Part shown: piece after piece, positions 54,451 to 64,000 of the stretch | How the letters are laid out: each line of letters opens with the position of its first letter | Numbering within the stretch: position 1 is the first letter of the stretch | Assembly (NCBI GenBank): GCA_009760855.2 | Contig: WPIO01000095.1 | Span: forward strand, 404,501 to 468,500 | DNA: 64,000 bases | DNA from: Cristatella mucedo | Lineage: Eukaryota; Bryozoa; Phylactolaemata; Cristatellidae | Direction: 5' to 3' | Position numbers and translations under genes: made by a program | Notes under the pieces: model-generated | The model's input: the letters and a program-made list of their open reading frames with translations, nothing else | Told to the model about the DNA's origin: nothing | Database searches by the model: none

Positions 54451-55515
54451 CTATCAACACAGTTCTCCACCTTGCCTGCTTTTAACACATACGAGCTCTA
54501 TTCGTGGTCTAGGCATGCCTTCCCTTACTTGTCTGGCTTTAAATGCATATTTGATATCGTGTCTAGATGTGTGGTCTGATGGCAGCATCGCTGTAACGAA
54601 ATCCAGATTAGTATCAAGCCCATAGAGCAGCAAAGCACATTGACCATCTAGTCGACACTTTGGGGTCAATCTGTGCAAAACAATTCCATGGACCTTAGTG
54701 TATACTAAGTGTAAGCCTCTCAATGTTCAGAGTGAGCCATGCTAAGCTCGTGGCCATCGGGTATACTGCCTGACAGAGCAACAGGTAACGTTCCCTACAA
54801 ACACATGAAAATTGCCAGAACGGCTCCTGGATGTGGGCCATCATGTAGGCATATCATGTGTGTCAAGCAATTTAGTGGAAATCTGCTGGGATTCTTACTA
54901 TCCTTATCTAGTGCAGTACTAAGTAATTCTAGAGAATTATAATTTGTTTCACACAGCTGCTAATTGACCGATGGTTCAAGAAATTCTCTTTCTTTGTGAC
55001 AATTTAACGAAATAAAGAGATCATCAAAGCATCCGGTCTAATTTCAACCTTTTCACGTCTAGATACAATTTGGGGATATGCTGAATTAATATCTGGGCGA
55101 TTGCTTTGAATTGCTTTGCAGGTTTTGAATTCACGATTCTTGAAATTGGCACTGGTTTTGAGGCAAGCGGCTCCTTGATGCCTGCTTGCAACTAGTGCTA
55201 TGCAGATGACACACGTCTCGGCTACACGTGGTGCACTTGTGGGATCAGTAGGCGCTCAGATATCACTAAAGCATCAAAATCACTGCAGCAGCAACAATTC
55301 ACTGAAACACTGGAGTTCTGCTATTTGATGACTTCCTTGCAGGACTTCTTTGAAGATACCATCGCAGATTGAATCTGAGCTGCAAGGTTGGTGAATAGGA
55401 CTCTTTGGCTTACGTTTGTCACGACTACGATGAGCGACCACCCGTGGCTCAATGTCAAGCAGTACACTCGGCTCAATAGCCCTCGTAACTCGTTGGAGCG
55501 AATTATCTGCCTCTT
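54451..55515. other. Unique sequence, nothing recognised
   Basis: Short frames only. Confidence 0.35.
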
Positions 55516-55524
55516 GCCTTACGG

Positions 55525-55717
55525 CAGCAGCTCGCAACCTCTGGGTCGCGACCCCTTTGTGGGTCGAACGACCCTTTCACAGGGAACCATCGGACATAAG
55601 ACCATCTAAAAATACGCATTTCGACATTTCGCTCATAATAAATTTATGGTTGGGGGTCTCCACGACACGAGGAGCTGGATTCAAGGGTTGCGGCCTAAGG
55701 AAGGTGGAGAACCGCTG
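55525..55717 (+). mobile_element. SPIN-like hAT miniature transposon, copy 2
   Basis: 193 bp, the same element as 35046-35236 but more diverged: CAGCAGCTCGCAACCTCTGG, GTCGCGACCCCTTTGTGGGT, CGAACGACCCTTTCACAGGG, then AATTTATGGTTGGGGGTCTC, CACGACACGAGGAGC, TTGCGGCCTAAGGAAGG and the end GGAGAACCGCTG. It is flanked by a perfect 8-bp duplication CCTTACGG (55517-55524 and 55718-55725). Non-autonomous; no transposase frame. Confidence 0.9.
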
Positions 55718-55725
55718 CCTTACGG

Positions 55726-56015
55726 GCTAGTTTTCTAAAGAATAAGCCAGCCATAAGTCACAGGATTTCAGGGTCAGCTTCGCCTTGGCGGTAAGTTTCG
55801 GCTAGCTATCTCGACACTTGTAGGGAGTAAGTCAATTGTATATCAAGCCACGGTGCTCCAGCACACATGTTTAGCCAGCAAGCTTCTAGAATGAGCCGCT
55901 AACTGATTGCTATAGTTCGAAATTAGCTAGAACTCAACAACACTGTACTTACATAATCTAAAACGTGACCCCAAACCCGTCTATTGGAAATCATTCAAGC
56001 AAGAGCAAAACACGG
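55726..56015. other. Unique sequence, nothing recognised
   Basis: Short gap between SPIN copy 2 and the next LINE fragment. Confidence 0.4.
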
Positions 56016-56021
56016 ATTGAA

Positions 56022-56640
56022 ATAATAATAGTACTAACAATACATTTTCATAGCGCCCTAAGAGATCAAAGTCTCTTTCAAGGCGATCTGCATCCAGGCT
56101 GAAAAAAACGTATTTCAGCTTCCTACTGCTGATAACATGCACAACTGCAGGGCGCATGTAAGTACATGCACGATTACTGGTGCGGATGTATCAAATGCTA
56201 TGAAGACCAGGTGGTTGTTAGTTTCGTTTTAAATACCACCGAATGGGAATGTCCTGATGTAAACCGATAGCAAGTTTCGAGCTTTTTTTCGGGATGTATA
56301 GGAACTGACGAACGCTATCAAAGTCCTCGAGGTAGTTAGAGGCACAGCAAAACGATCACAGTCAGGAGAGTACGACTGGAAGCATCGGGAGTAAGTTTTT
56401 CAGCGATGTAAGGCAAAACAAGAGAATAAAGGTACCTGTAAGTGAGATATGGAGCCTTGATGTAGAAGCAGTGCTCACCCCCCAGCCAGCCACTGTAGGT
56501 AAGAGAGAAGCTGTGTAATGTGGCAGTCGCAAAGATGACGACAAGCAAAGATAGGGACCGCTAAGTGTCTCCTTGCGCAGGCAGGATGATTGGCAGGGAA
56601 GAGAGATACGGAAGTCAAGACGGGATGTCACAGATAAACT
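56022..56640 (-). mobile_element. CR1/L2-type LINE, 3' end and C-terminal coding fragment
   Basis: The tail (TAGCGCCCTAAGAGATCAAA) at 56053, then on the minus strand C-terminal frames with MTSRLDFRISLPCQSS (56580-56631), the VTSRLDYCNSLL station, and SLTGTFILLFCL-type continuation with frameshifts. Decayed copy. Confidence 0.65.
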
Positions 56641-57140
56641 GACAAACTGAGCTATGGTACCGTTTTTTGTGCAAGCCCGACTTCAAATTATTGCGGCAGT
56701 CGTGTTTAGCTGAAATTGGTTGACCTGGTTGTCACCAGAATGTATTTATCTCGTAAGTTAAAGAAAAAAATAAGAGGTAAATTATATGAAAAAGCAACAA
56801 AATATGCACTGGGCAGCGGCTTGTTTAACGCATGGGCGCGTATTTTCTGCCACTATCTACAGGATTGTTGTGGTATGTCTTCCTAACGTTGAAACACGAG
56901 CGCGTATATGGCTTTGAGCGGCGTCCACAGTGAACAGAGTCATATGATTAAATGATTAAATTAAATGATTAAATTGGCTCTCAGTCAGCATATTGGGTAT
57001 AACCCCAGCACATAATTTGGAACTCTAGAGGACCACGTCAACTGCTTAGCCAACTGCGTCTACTTTCAGCTTAACTCTGTTGCGACACACCGGGCTTGCT
57101 TAATCAAGGGCACCGCTACAAAATATTTTCATACGCATTT
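56641..57140. other. Unique AT-rich sequence, nothing recognised
   Basis: A direct TTAAATGATTAAA duplication at 56945-56975 is the only feature noticed. Confidence 0.4.
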
Positions 57141-57144
57141 TTGA

Positions 57145-57660
57145 CGTCATGTTTAGGCTTCTGCGAGTCTGGATGGCAGCTCATCCAGCCTGTGCAATAG
57201 GACGCTTGCTGTTTGTAAACAATATCCTCCAGATAGGTTGGTCTGTTATTAGCATCTCAGATGCCACATTACGCCTCTTCTCTCCCGTATGCACTGGCCA
57301 CCCATCACACCGAGTATCACTTTTAAGGCCCTCTCGTTCACTTTTAGGTCTCTTTATTCTTTTCAATGGCTCATTGCTGTCAAATACTTACTTCGTTGGG
57401 GTTTCGCTCAGTCTATGACGCCCCTCTGACTCTGTGGCCATTTAGTAGCACACCCAACCATTTTCTAATCTTTCGGGGAACGTGCCTTTTTCAAGTGCAC
57501 TTACTAAAGTCTGGCACTAACGACCAACTACTGCCTCGACATTTTCTAATTACTTACAGATTGTTTTTAAAAGAAGCTAAACAAAGTTCCTGCTCCATTC
57601 AGCACTTGTTTCGTGCATGTAAATGGCTTCATGTGCTTATTCTTAAGTAATTCTGAACTT
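57145..57660 (+). mobile_element. CR1/L2-type LINE, C-terminal coding fragment
   Basis: Broken plus-strand frames carry ACAIGRLLFVNN (the LQLVQN region), HWPPITPSITFKALSFTFRS in a shifted register (about 57290-57350), and LPRHFLITYRLFLKEAKQ (57530-57585), matching the terminal ORF2 stations. Confidence 0.65.
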
Positions 57661-57664
57661 TACA

Positions 57665-57812
57665 TAGCTGCTTTGGTCTAGCGAGAAAGGTGCTCGCCCC
57701 GACCAAGGTCTGACTGAGGTCGTGGGGCTCGAGCCCCGAGGCATATGTGAAGCGCCTGAATAGTGATTAAGTTCTCTTGGGGCGCTATATAAATGAATTA
57801 TATTTATTTACA
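57665..57812 (+). mobile_element. tRNA-derived SINE, family A
   Basis: Well-preserved: GCTTTGGTCTAGCGAGAAAG, GTGCTCGCCCCGACCAAGGT, GAGGTCGTGGGGCTCGAGCC, GAGGCATATGTGAAGCGCC, GATTAAGTTCTCTTGGGGCG, CTATATAAATGAATTATA. It directly follows a LINE fragment, as at 36823. Confidence 0.88.
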
Positions 57813-57904
57813 TATCCTGGAGAAGAAAAAGTAGTTCGTGACAATAGCGTGAACAATTGTATCATGTGAAAGGACATGCGTAACAGTTCACGGACGAAGA
57901 AAAT

Positions 57905-58210
57905 GCTGAGATACAGGTTGGTTTCCAGTTTCGCTTTAAATACCTTCGAATTGTCCGAGACATAGTAGTTTCAGTTGGTCATGAGTTCAAAGCTGTAGGT
58001 TAATTGGCGCTGAAAGGCACGGTCTGCGGTGGATTTTGATGTTATTAGGAGCTCAGCAAAGAGACCATTGTCAGAGGAATGGGTTGTACTACATAGACGT
58101 CTAAAGAGTAAGTGATGTCTTGCAGATGTTAATCTCCATTATTGCAACTTAGACGGCAGATAAATCTACGCGAAGGCGACCGCAACTTTCACATAGCCTG
58201 TTCCTTAGTT
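57905..58210 (-). mobile_element. CR1/L2-type LINE, C-terminal coding fragment
   Basis: The minus strand gives a DRAFQRQLTYSFEL block and VFKAKLETNL, the DRAFSxxAPRLWNSLP...FKxKLKTHL end of CR1/L2 ORF2, with stops. The upstream boundary is unclear; similarity may extend to about 58450. Confidence 0.6.
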
Positions 58211-59765
58211 TAGTCACTGGAAGTGACTTTGTCAATTGCTATTCTTACATCTGTTGATCGCTGGAGCATCCATAGAAATCTGGTGCCAGTGAGCTTTCTT
58301 TAAATCAGTGATTCTGCGGTGAGCTATCTGGTGGGAGCCTGTCACTCCGGAAATACGTTCAAGCTCCAGGAGCGACCGATAGAAAACCTGGAGGTAATGA
58401 CCTATTCCTGTCCTCGTAGTACAGAGGTACTCTTTAAACCCGCGGTCTACGAACTGACGAATGTCGAGATTCTGGCTCTGACCTCTTAGATGAGTTGCCT
58501 TACTTTAGGAGCATCGGTAACTTAGTGCCCACGTATCCTCTGAAGGCAATAAATATAGCCTGTCTAATTACTGCAGCCATCTTTGATATCGTTTAAGACC
58601 CTCATGCTGATGTTAAAAGATGAGCAGGCCCGGTGTCGTATTTGTGACATAGTAATGGGCACCGTTTGCAAAGAAAGCTCAGTCCTAAGACATCTGTAGG
58701 CTGGTTTTCTTGCCTACACGGCTCCTCCCCTGTGTAATTTGAAAGTCCAAGCCCCCAGACTTTCTTTGATCGTCATCGAGCTCTAATAAGTATTCCAGCC
58801 ACACTGTCACTCGGTGATTTCAAGCGTTGAGGTCAGCACCATCTATATTATTAACTGAGATGATCACCTTTAATCGGCGACAGGCACCTAGGTCGTCCCA
58901 TGCTCTCGTCGCCTGCGTTTGAAGCGAGTACTTAAAATGCAGTAGACACGACGCTTTCATAAGCTGGAGCCGTTTCGACGGGCCTTGTTTTGTCTCGTGA
59001 ATTAGGACAATGTGCTGCTAGTTGGGTTGTTAACTTTCACGTTAACAAGCGACAGGCGCCATTGCATGCCAAGACGGTCCATTAGGTGCTAGAGTTCAAG
59101 CTCAAAATAATTCATCCTTTCGCCCACTTTTTTCGGTCAAGAAACGCTAGCGACCAATGCTATCTCTTCTCTGCGGGTGCTAGGATGCTCAACTTTTGCC
59201 ACATTTCGTACATAAGTCAGCTTTGGCATTTTGCGTGCACCAGTCCTGTTTGGCTACTTCACTTTATTTCGCTGTATTTCATCCACCGCCCTCCTAAGTT
59301 AGTGATGCGTCTCACTTTAATCGTGGTCGCAGAGGTTGATTTCTTAATTCAAATCCGATCGCTCGCCGAAAGCCGCTTGAGCTTAGGGTGCGTTAGAGAT
59401 AGCTCTCTAGCTTAACTACGACGTAGTCCTCGTGTTATTCAATGCTGTGCAACGTTACAGATAGGCATAAGCATGTGTGCGTCTCCCCTTTGGCATCCTA
59501 TGAGCCCTCCGGGCTATTTGAAGAGCTCTCAATAATCCGGCCGTGCATTAAGCTGCTCAGTTCGCAGCAGGCCACCGTTGAGAAATGGGTAGCCGGAAAG
59601 CACCTCTTGTTTCGGAGCCTTCCTTGTCAATACACGCAGGTGCGATCACGAAAATGCCTTTTAACGGCCAGAAAGCGTAAATCAAAGGCATTCTTCAGCT
59701 TTTTTGACTGGGAATTTTTAGAAACGACTTTGAATGTGGAAACATCAAGATGAGTAAAGTGAATC
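58211..59765. other. Unique sequence, no gene recognised
   Basis: Frames of up to 109 codons (59086-59415) with no motif. No repeat family recognised beyond possible LINE remnants at its left end. Confidence 0.35.
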
Positions 59766-59769
59766 TAGC

Positions 59770-59955
59770 GATGATTATGATGATGATGAGCGGATTTAAC
59801 AGCCTCGCTTATATATAGCGGCAAAAGAGCCGCGGTGGCTACCACTTCTGCAGCCGACAATAAAGACGTGCCTGCTGCAGGACTCAAACTCACGGCCTGA
59901 GTGCTGACGTAAAGGCAGCTTATCCCCAGGCTTAGACTTAGAGGCTGGCGAGAAG
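59770..59955 (-). mobile_element. tRNA-derived SINE, family B (degenerate)
   Basis: Antisense: GATTTAACAGCCTCGC, TATAGCGGCAAAAGAGCC, GTGCCTGCTGCAGGACTCAA and ACTCACGGCCTGAG are the reverse complement of the family B tail, body and box B. Confidence 0.6.
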
Positions 59956-60000
59956 AGCTCACAGCCGAGTCATGTATTGCTACAATAGCTTCCATAAAAA

Positions 60001-60125
60001 TGTGACTCAACAGCCTCATTTTATACAGCAACAGAAGAGCCTTTTACTGCCGCTTGCAGCGGTCAATAAAAGATAGACCACCGCAGAACTCGAACCCACG
60101 ACCAGGGTCGTGAAGAACGAGAACC
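60001..60125 (-). mobile_element. tRNA-derived SINE, family B
   Basis: Antisense: ACTCAACAGCCTCATTTTAT, ACAGCAACAGAAGAGCC, TGCCGCTTGCAGCGGTCAAT, CACCGCAGAACTCGAACCCA, CGACCAGGGTCGTGAA. The second of two family B copies in the same orientation. Confidence 0.7.
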
Positions 60126-60339
60126 AGCAAATTGCCTATGGGCAAAGACCCTGGAGCAGAGCAAGTGCCGTACTGCTGGGGGCAAAGATCCCAACCGTGG
60201 TGCCACGAAACCGGAAGTGTCTCATACCTGCTCGTATTTATGCAAATACCAACTACTAAGCATGAAAAATACCCCATGAAGTCTTCTTCAACTATAAAAA
60301 AGACTCCTTAGATTTATTGCAGATAAATCTTCATGCGCA

Positions 60340-62210
60340 CAAAGTTACTATATAATGTAATGTAGTTTATCCCCGTCTATAACTCCACAAAGCCACAAAG
60401 ACTAATAGGGTGTTACGCCGGAGAGTTTTGTATAACGCTCTCAGAACAAACCTAAGCGAATTTTAGCATTCGTGTGGCAGCTAACAGACTTCATCTCACG
60501 CAACTGAGAGAAAGTGAGAAGTATAGCTGAATCAGGGGGTAGTCTGGGGAAGTGATTAGCTGAAAGTAGCAGCTCAGGACAGGATGGAAATGATGGGCCT
60601 CAGGCTAAAAGATAACATTGCGTGACAATTGTGGCAATAAGTTCCAAAGTCTAGGACAATCAGAGCCAAAGCTTCTGCAGCCAGCGATCTGTAAGCATAG
60701 GAGTGGAACAGCTAATTTATTTCCATATAGGACCCGAGGAGGTTGAAACTGGTGCTTGAGTTCAACTAGAAAGGAGGGAGTCAATCCATGGCTGGCATTG
60801 TGGATGAGAGTAAGAACTTGAAACTGTATCCGTTAATCAACTGGTAGCCGTCGCAGCTCCTTCATCGAAGGAGACACGCGGCTTAACCTCTGTAATTTTG
60901 TTTGAATAGCCTTGCAGCTATATTCATTACGAGTTGCAGTGGCTTAATGATGTTTTCCGGTTGCCTAGCCAAAATGAAACTGAAACAATCCAGCCCAGTC
61001 GACGCCAGGGAGCTAGATAAAAGTTTTGCAAGCCACTGTTGTAGACAGTCCCAAATTTTAGATAGAAGCAGACATGATGGCTAGCTATGGAGGCAGTCTT
61101 CTTAAAGAAGCTTTCAAAACGTATGCGGCTGTCGAAGACGACACCTAAACTCCAAGCGGATGGTGATGGTCGCACAACAGCATCACCTATTAGAAGAGCA
61201 AAGCCTTCTAATCCAGGCACACGCTTAGGGTGTCCTATGAGCAGCAGTTCTGTTTTATTGTCGTTTAGTTTAAGGAAATTTGCCGACATCAAGGATCGAT
61301 TGTCTGCAAGGCGAGCATTAAGCTTATCAGTCGCTGCAGCAGAGAAATTACAAATCCAGCTGACAATCTTCAGCATAGACGACATAGCCTACTCCATTGG
61401 CCCGAATCACTTTTCGCAGAGGTTAATTACAATTAGAGAACAGCAAAGGACCGAGGACGGATCCTTGAAGGACTCCACATGTGCCCTGTCTAGTGGACAA
61501 GACGTGACCCCCCACAAGACGCGGATAGAAAGCGATCGGACGAGGACGATCTAAACCCCAACTATTCTTGCTCTGCTAGACAAATCGTCGTTCTCAATAA
61601 TTCAAGTAGGATATCATGATTAATACTGCCAAATGCAGCTGATAGATCCAGCAGGACCAGGATAGTGACATTTCCGTCATCGTTGCTGCATAGGATGCCA
61701 TTGATTACACTGAGGAAAGCAGTTTCAGTGGAGCGATGTCGGTCAAATCCCGATTGAAAATTTTCTGACAATTCATTCTTTTCACTGTGTGCTACAAGCT
61801 GCTTAGCGACAATAGTTTCGAGAATATTTTCTAAAAGTGGAAGAAGGAAAACTGGGAGATAATTCGCCGGGACCTCTGAATAATTAAATCCAGGCATTAT
61901 AAGTATTGGTCAAGCGATTGCTGATTTGAAAGACTTTGAAACGAGCCCTGTATCCAGAGAAGCGTTAAAAAATCCAAGTTATGGCTTTTCTGCCAGCGAA
62001 GACTGCAGATGGAATGGTATAGGGTCTTCAGGAGACGAGCTCAATTTACGTGCAACAATGAGACAAAAATCTAGCTGCGCTTTCGCTTTGGTTCCACGGT
62101 TTGCATTCATTTGGATTTGCGGAGCTTGCATAATTTTGAAAGTCTCACACACGACTATTGTTCCATCAAATAACATGTCTGCGCTCATTAAAGCACGAAG
62201 CACCAGTTAT
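60340..62210 (-). mobile_element. CR1/L2-type LINE, RT region to 3' end (subfamily L2-B)
   Basis: On the minus strand: an FHLQSSLAEKP segment (about 61980-62020), VPANYLPVFLLPLLENILET and NFQSGFDRHRSTETAFLSVI (61730-61870), DGNVTILVLLDLSAAFGSIN (about 61625-61685), GLQGSVLGPLLFSN-like sequence in broken frame near 61440, LKLNDNKTELLLIGHPK (about 61210-61270) and SLGVVFDSRI. The 3' UTR ends at AATGTAATGTAG (60354-60365). The frames are long but interrupted, and the YADD region is shifted. It is the closest relative of the copy at 9940. Confidence 0.85.
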
Positions 62211-62490
62211 TGCTGCAAGGGTGCAGGATACTATTTAAAAGAAGTCTCGTGGGCTTTTTGCCAGAGGATCAGAGGAGCCGAGCAGGAGTGGACACGGAAG
62301 CACTGTCCAGCACTCGGCTCGGTCTGAAACGTCAGAAAAAAAGAGTAGCCGGAGCTGATCAGCCAGCAGCTTCGCGCCCGCAATTAGCTGCACCCAATTT
62401 CCAGATGGCAACGCTGTAAGTCGGAGAGCTTGGTTCACGTCCTCTGCGCGTACACGCGTTATGCTTGTGTGTCCGAGACGCGATTCAATC

Positions 62491-62640
62491 GCCCAGGTTT
62501 GGCCCGACGGATGTGGACGACCGACGACGTACACAGGACTACCGAGGTCGTGGTGGGCTCGAGCTCTGCGGCATACGTGAAGTGCCTGGATAAAGGCTTA
62601 GTTCTCTAAGAGCGTTATTAAAATTAATTGCATTTATTTT
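62491..62640 (+). mobile_element. tRNA-derived SINE, family A (degenerate)
   Basis: CCCAGGTTTGGCCCGACGGA, ACTACCGAGGTCGTGGTGGG, CTCGAGCTCTGCGGCATACG, TGAAGTGCCTGGAT, TTAGTTCTCTAAGAGCGTTA and an AATTAATTGCATTTATTT tail. Confidence 0.7.
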
Positions 62641-62644
62641 TAAG

Positions 62645-64000
62645 CCGCGAAATGCTGAAGACAGCCTTAAGCAGCAGCTACAGTCTGGTCGCTCTGCATA
62701 CTGTTGGTTGGTCTGAGTCCCGCTCGCTTCGGCTTTTCTTCCGTGCAAAATAAAGCTTCCGTTGAGGTTTATTATAATGCGGGCTGCTACTAATCCGACC
62801 TTATTTATGGTTGCGGTTGATTAGCGGTTTCTAAATTATGACGATCGATGGCAGCGCATATCAACATCTATTTTCTTACTGCCGTCATCAAGTAAGGATC
62901 AGGTACGCTCTAAATCTAGTGCCGGGACTTAACTTCAAGGTTCGCAGTGACGTCGCGCTCTGCAATTTGTTGACGCACCTGCTCGCACAAGTGCTGCTTC
63001 CACCACTTGCTAGCCGCTCCTTAAGGCTCTCGTTCCGCCAGTGTTCGCTAGCGCGGCCTTTTAAAGGAAAGGTTAAGTAAAGGTCAGTGTTGAAGCCGCA
63101 GCCTCGTTCACTTTGCGGACAGAAAGTGCCGTAGTGGATATTGCTCCCGCTGGCAGAGTTTAATACAGGATTCCTCGCTGCTACCGAGCTCAAAGCCACG
63201 ACGCGAAGTCGCGCGCACCTTGTTCCGAGGCGCTGAGAGCCAGGAGCTGAGTGAAATCGTCTAGCACCCGCTTCGCGAGCGTTTAGTGCGAATGGCGGTA
63301 GTTACGGAGCCGCTGCTCGGACTTCCCAGCATAATTAAGAGCCTTTTATTCATGACACTAGGTAACAGATTTCAATTAATTTATTTCTGTCATTGGATAC
63401 GGAGTGTATTTTACAAATTCTTTGTGGCTTAAATAAATAATTAAATTAAATTATTAAAATTAAAATTTAATTTAATTTAATTTAAATTAAATTAAAAGAA
63501 AATAGCTATTTTTCACAAAAGCTTATGAGATCAGCACGATGATATTTTGAAAATCTCTGGTTTTGCTGTTAGATAAGCCGAGGACGCCAGGTTAGAGAAA
63601 ATGCTAAGCGTTGAGACGCCACTCGAATCAGTGATGCCTATGCGTATGTAACATTGCAGGTTAATATCCAGAGAAGTATAGAAGTACAGGTGCCTTTAGT
63701 AAAATGTTTAGTTTATGTGATTGTAGATTGAGAGAATAGTGAATAACTAAAACTTTGATTGACGTGGCTTTAAGAGGTTTCTTGCACCCAGCAAATGCAT
63801 TTTGCTATGTGCGTCTACAATTTATGAAGACGAGAGCAAAAGAGTCTGTGAAAGGGTCCGATAAGTAGTGCGAGACACTAATAGATTGCGTTGGCCTGCC
63901 TGGGATCAAGACAAGCACTATGCATCTCATTTTACGTGGGAACTCTACAAGATAGTTCTCCAAAGTATGGTGGACTATTGCTGCTCGCTAGATACAATTT
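62645..64000. other. Unique sequence, no gene recognised
   Basis: Contains AT-rich TTAAATTAAA repeats at 63430-63495 that are partly palindromic. No exon or family recognised. Confidence 0.4.
63430..63495. repeat. (TTAAA)n-type AT-rich palindromic repeat
   Basis: AAATTAAA and TTTAATTTAA units in both orientations create overlapping palindromes. Confidence 0.85.

Overview
The window is nuclear DNA from an animal. It has spliced genes with small introns (84 to about 440 bp where they can be read), CR1/L2-type non-LTR retrotransposons, tRNA-derived SINEs, Ty3/gypsy remnants, pogo/Tigger and SPIN-like hAT elements, and long AT, GT, GA and CT microsatellites. There is no operon structure, CRISPR array or rRNA. 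The Fos protein and the invertebrate-style repeats suggest a spiralian/lophotrochozoan-type invertebrate (mollusc or flatworm-like). The species cannot be fixed from sequence alone.

Two protein-coding genes are recognised with confidence. At the left, on the plus strand, are the last two coding exons of an MGME1-like mitochondrial exonuclease (2610-2991), with a poly(A) signal near 3386. At 23.0-25.3 kb on the minus strand is a complete Fos-family bZIP (AP-1) gene. It has four coding exons, a 108-bp basic-region exon, introns at the classical Fos positions, a compact promoter (CRE-like, MEF2, GC box, TATA/CArG-like) and a short AU-rich 3' UTR. A few stretches have coding-like reading frames with plausible splice sites but no recognisable family (about 26.4-28.7, 29.35-29.59, 44.29-44.65 and 52.9-53.76 kb). 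They are listed as tentative.

Layout. 0-12 kb: MGME1 3' end among SINEs and two long, oppositely oriented CR1/L2 copies (7.5-9.5 minus, 9.9-11.9 plus) separated by an AT microsatellite. 12.9-15.3 and 18.4-25.3 kb: GC/CpG-rich domains, the second ending at the Fos promoter; between them are a two-length minisatellite, AT arrays and a 672-bp Tigger derivative. 25.3-35 kb: mostly unique DNA with tentative exons. 35-64 kb: a dense repeat landscape with two short SPIN-like hAT elements that have 8-bp target duplications, a 542-bp segment present twice with one mismatch, antisense gypsy pol fragments, many truncated CR1/L2 pieces and further SINE copies.

Several SINE copies and one CR1/L2 subfamily end in the same stem-loop (outer AGCGCC/GGCGCT, inner AGAGA/TCTCT). 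This implies that the SINEs are mobilised by the LINE. No wholly new biological system was found. The most interesting items are the SPIN elements in an apparent invertebrate, the conserved Fos gene and promoter architecture, the shared LINE/SINE tail and the near-identical 542-bp repeat.
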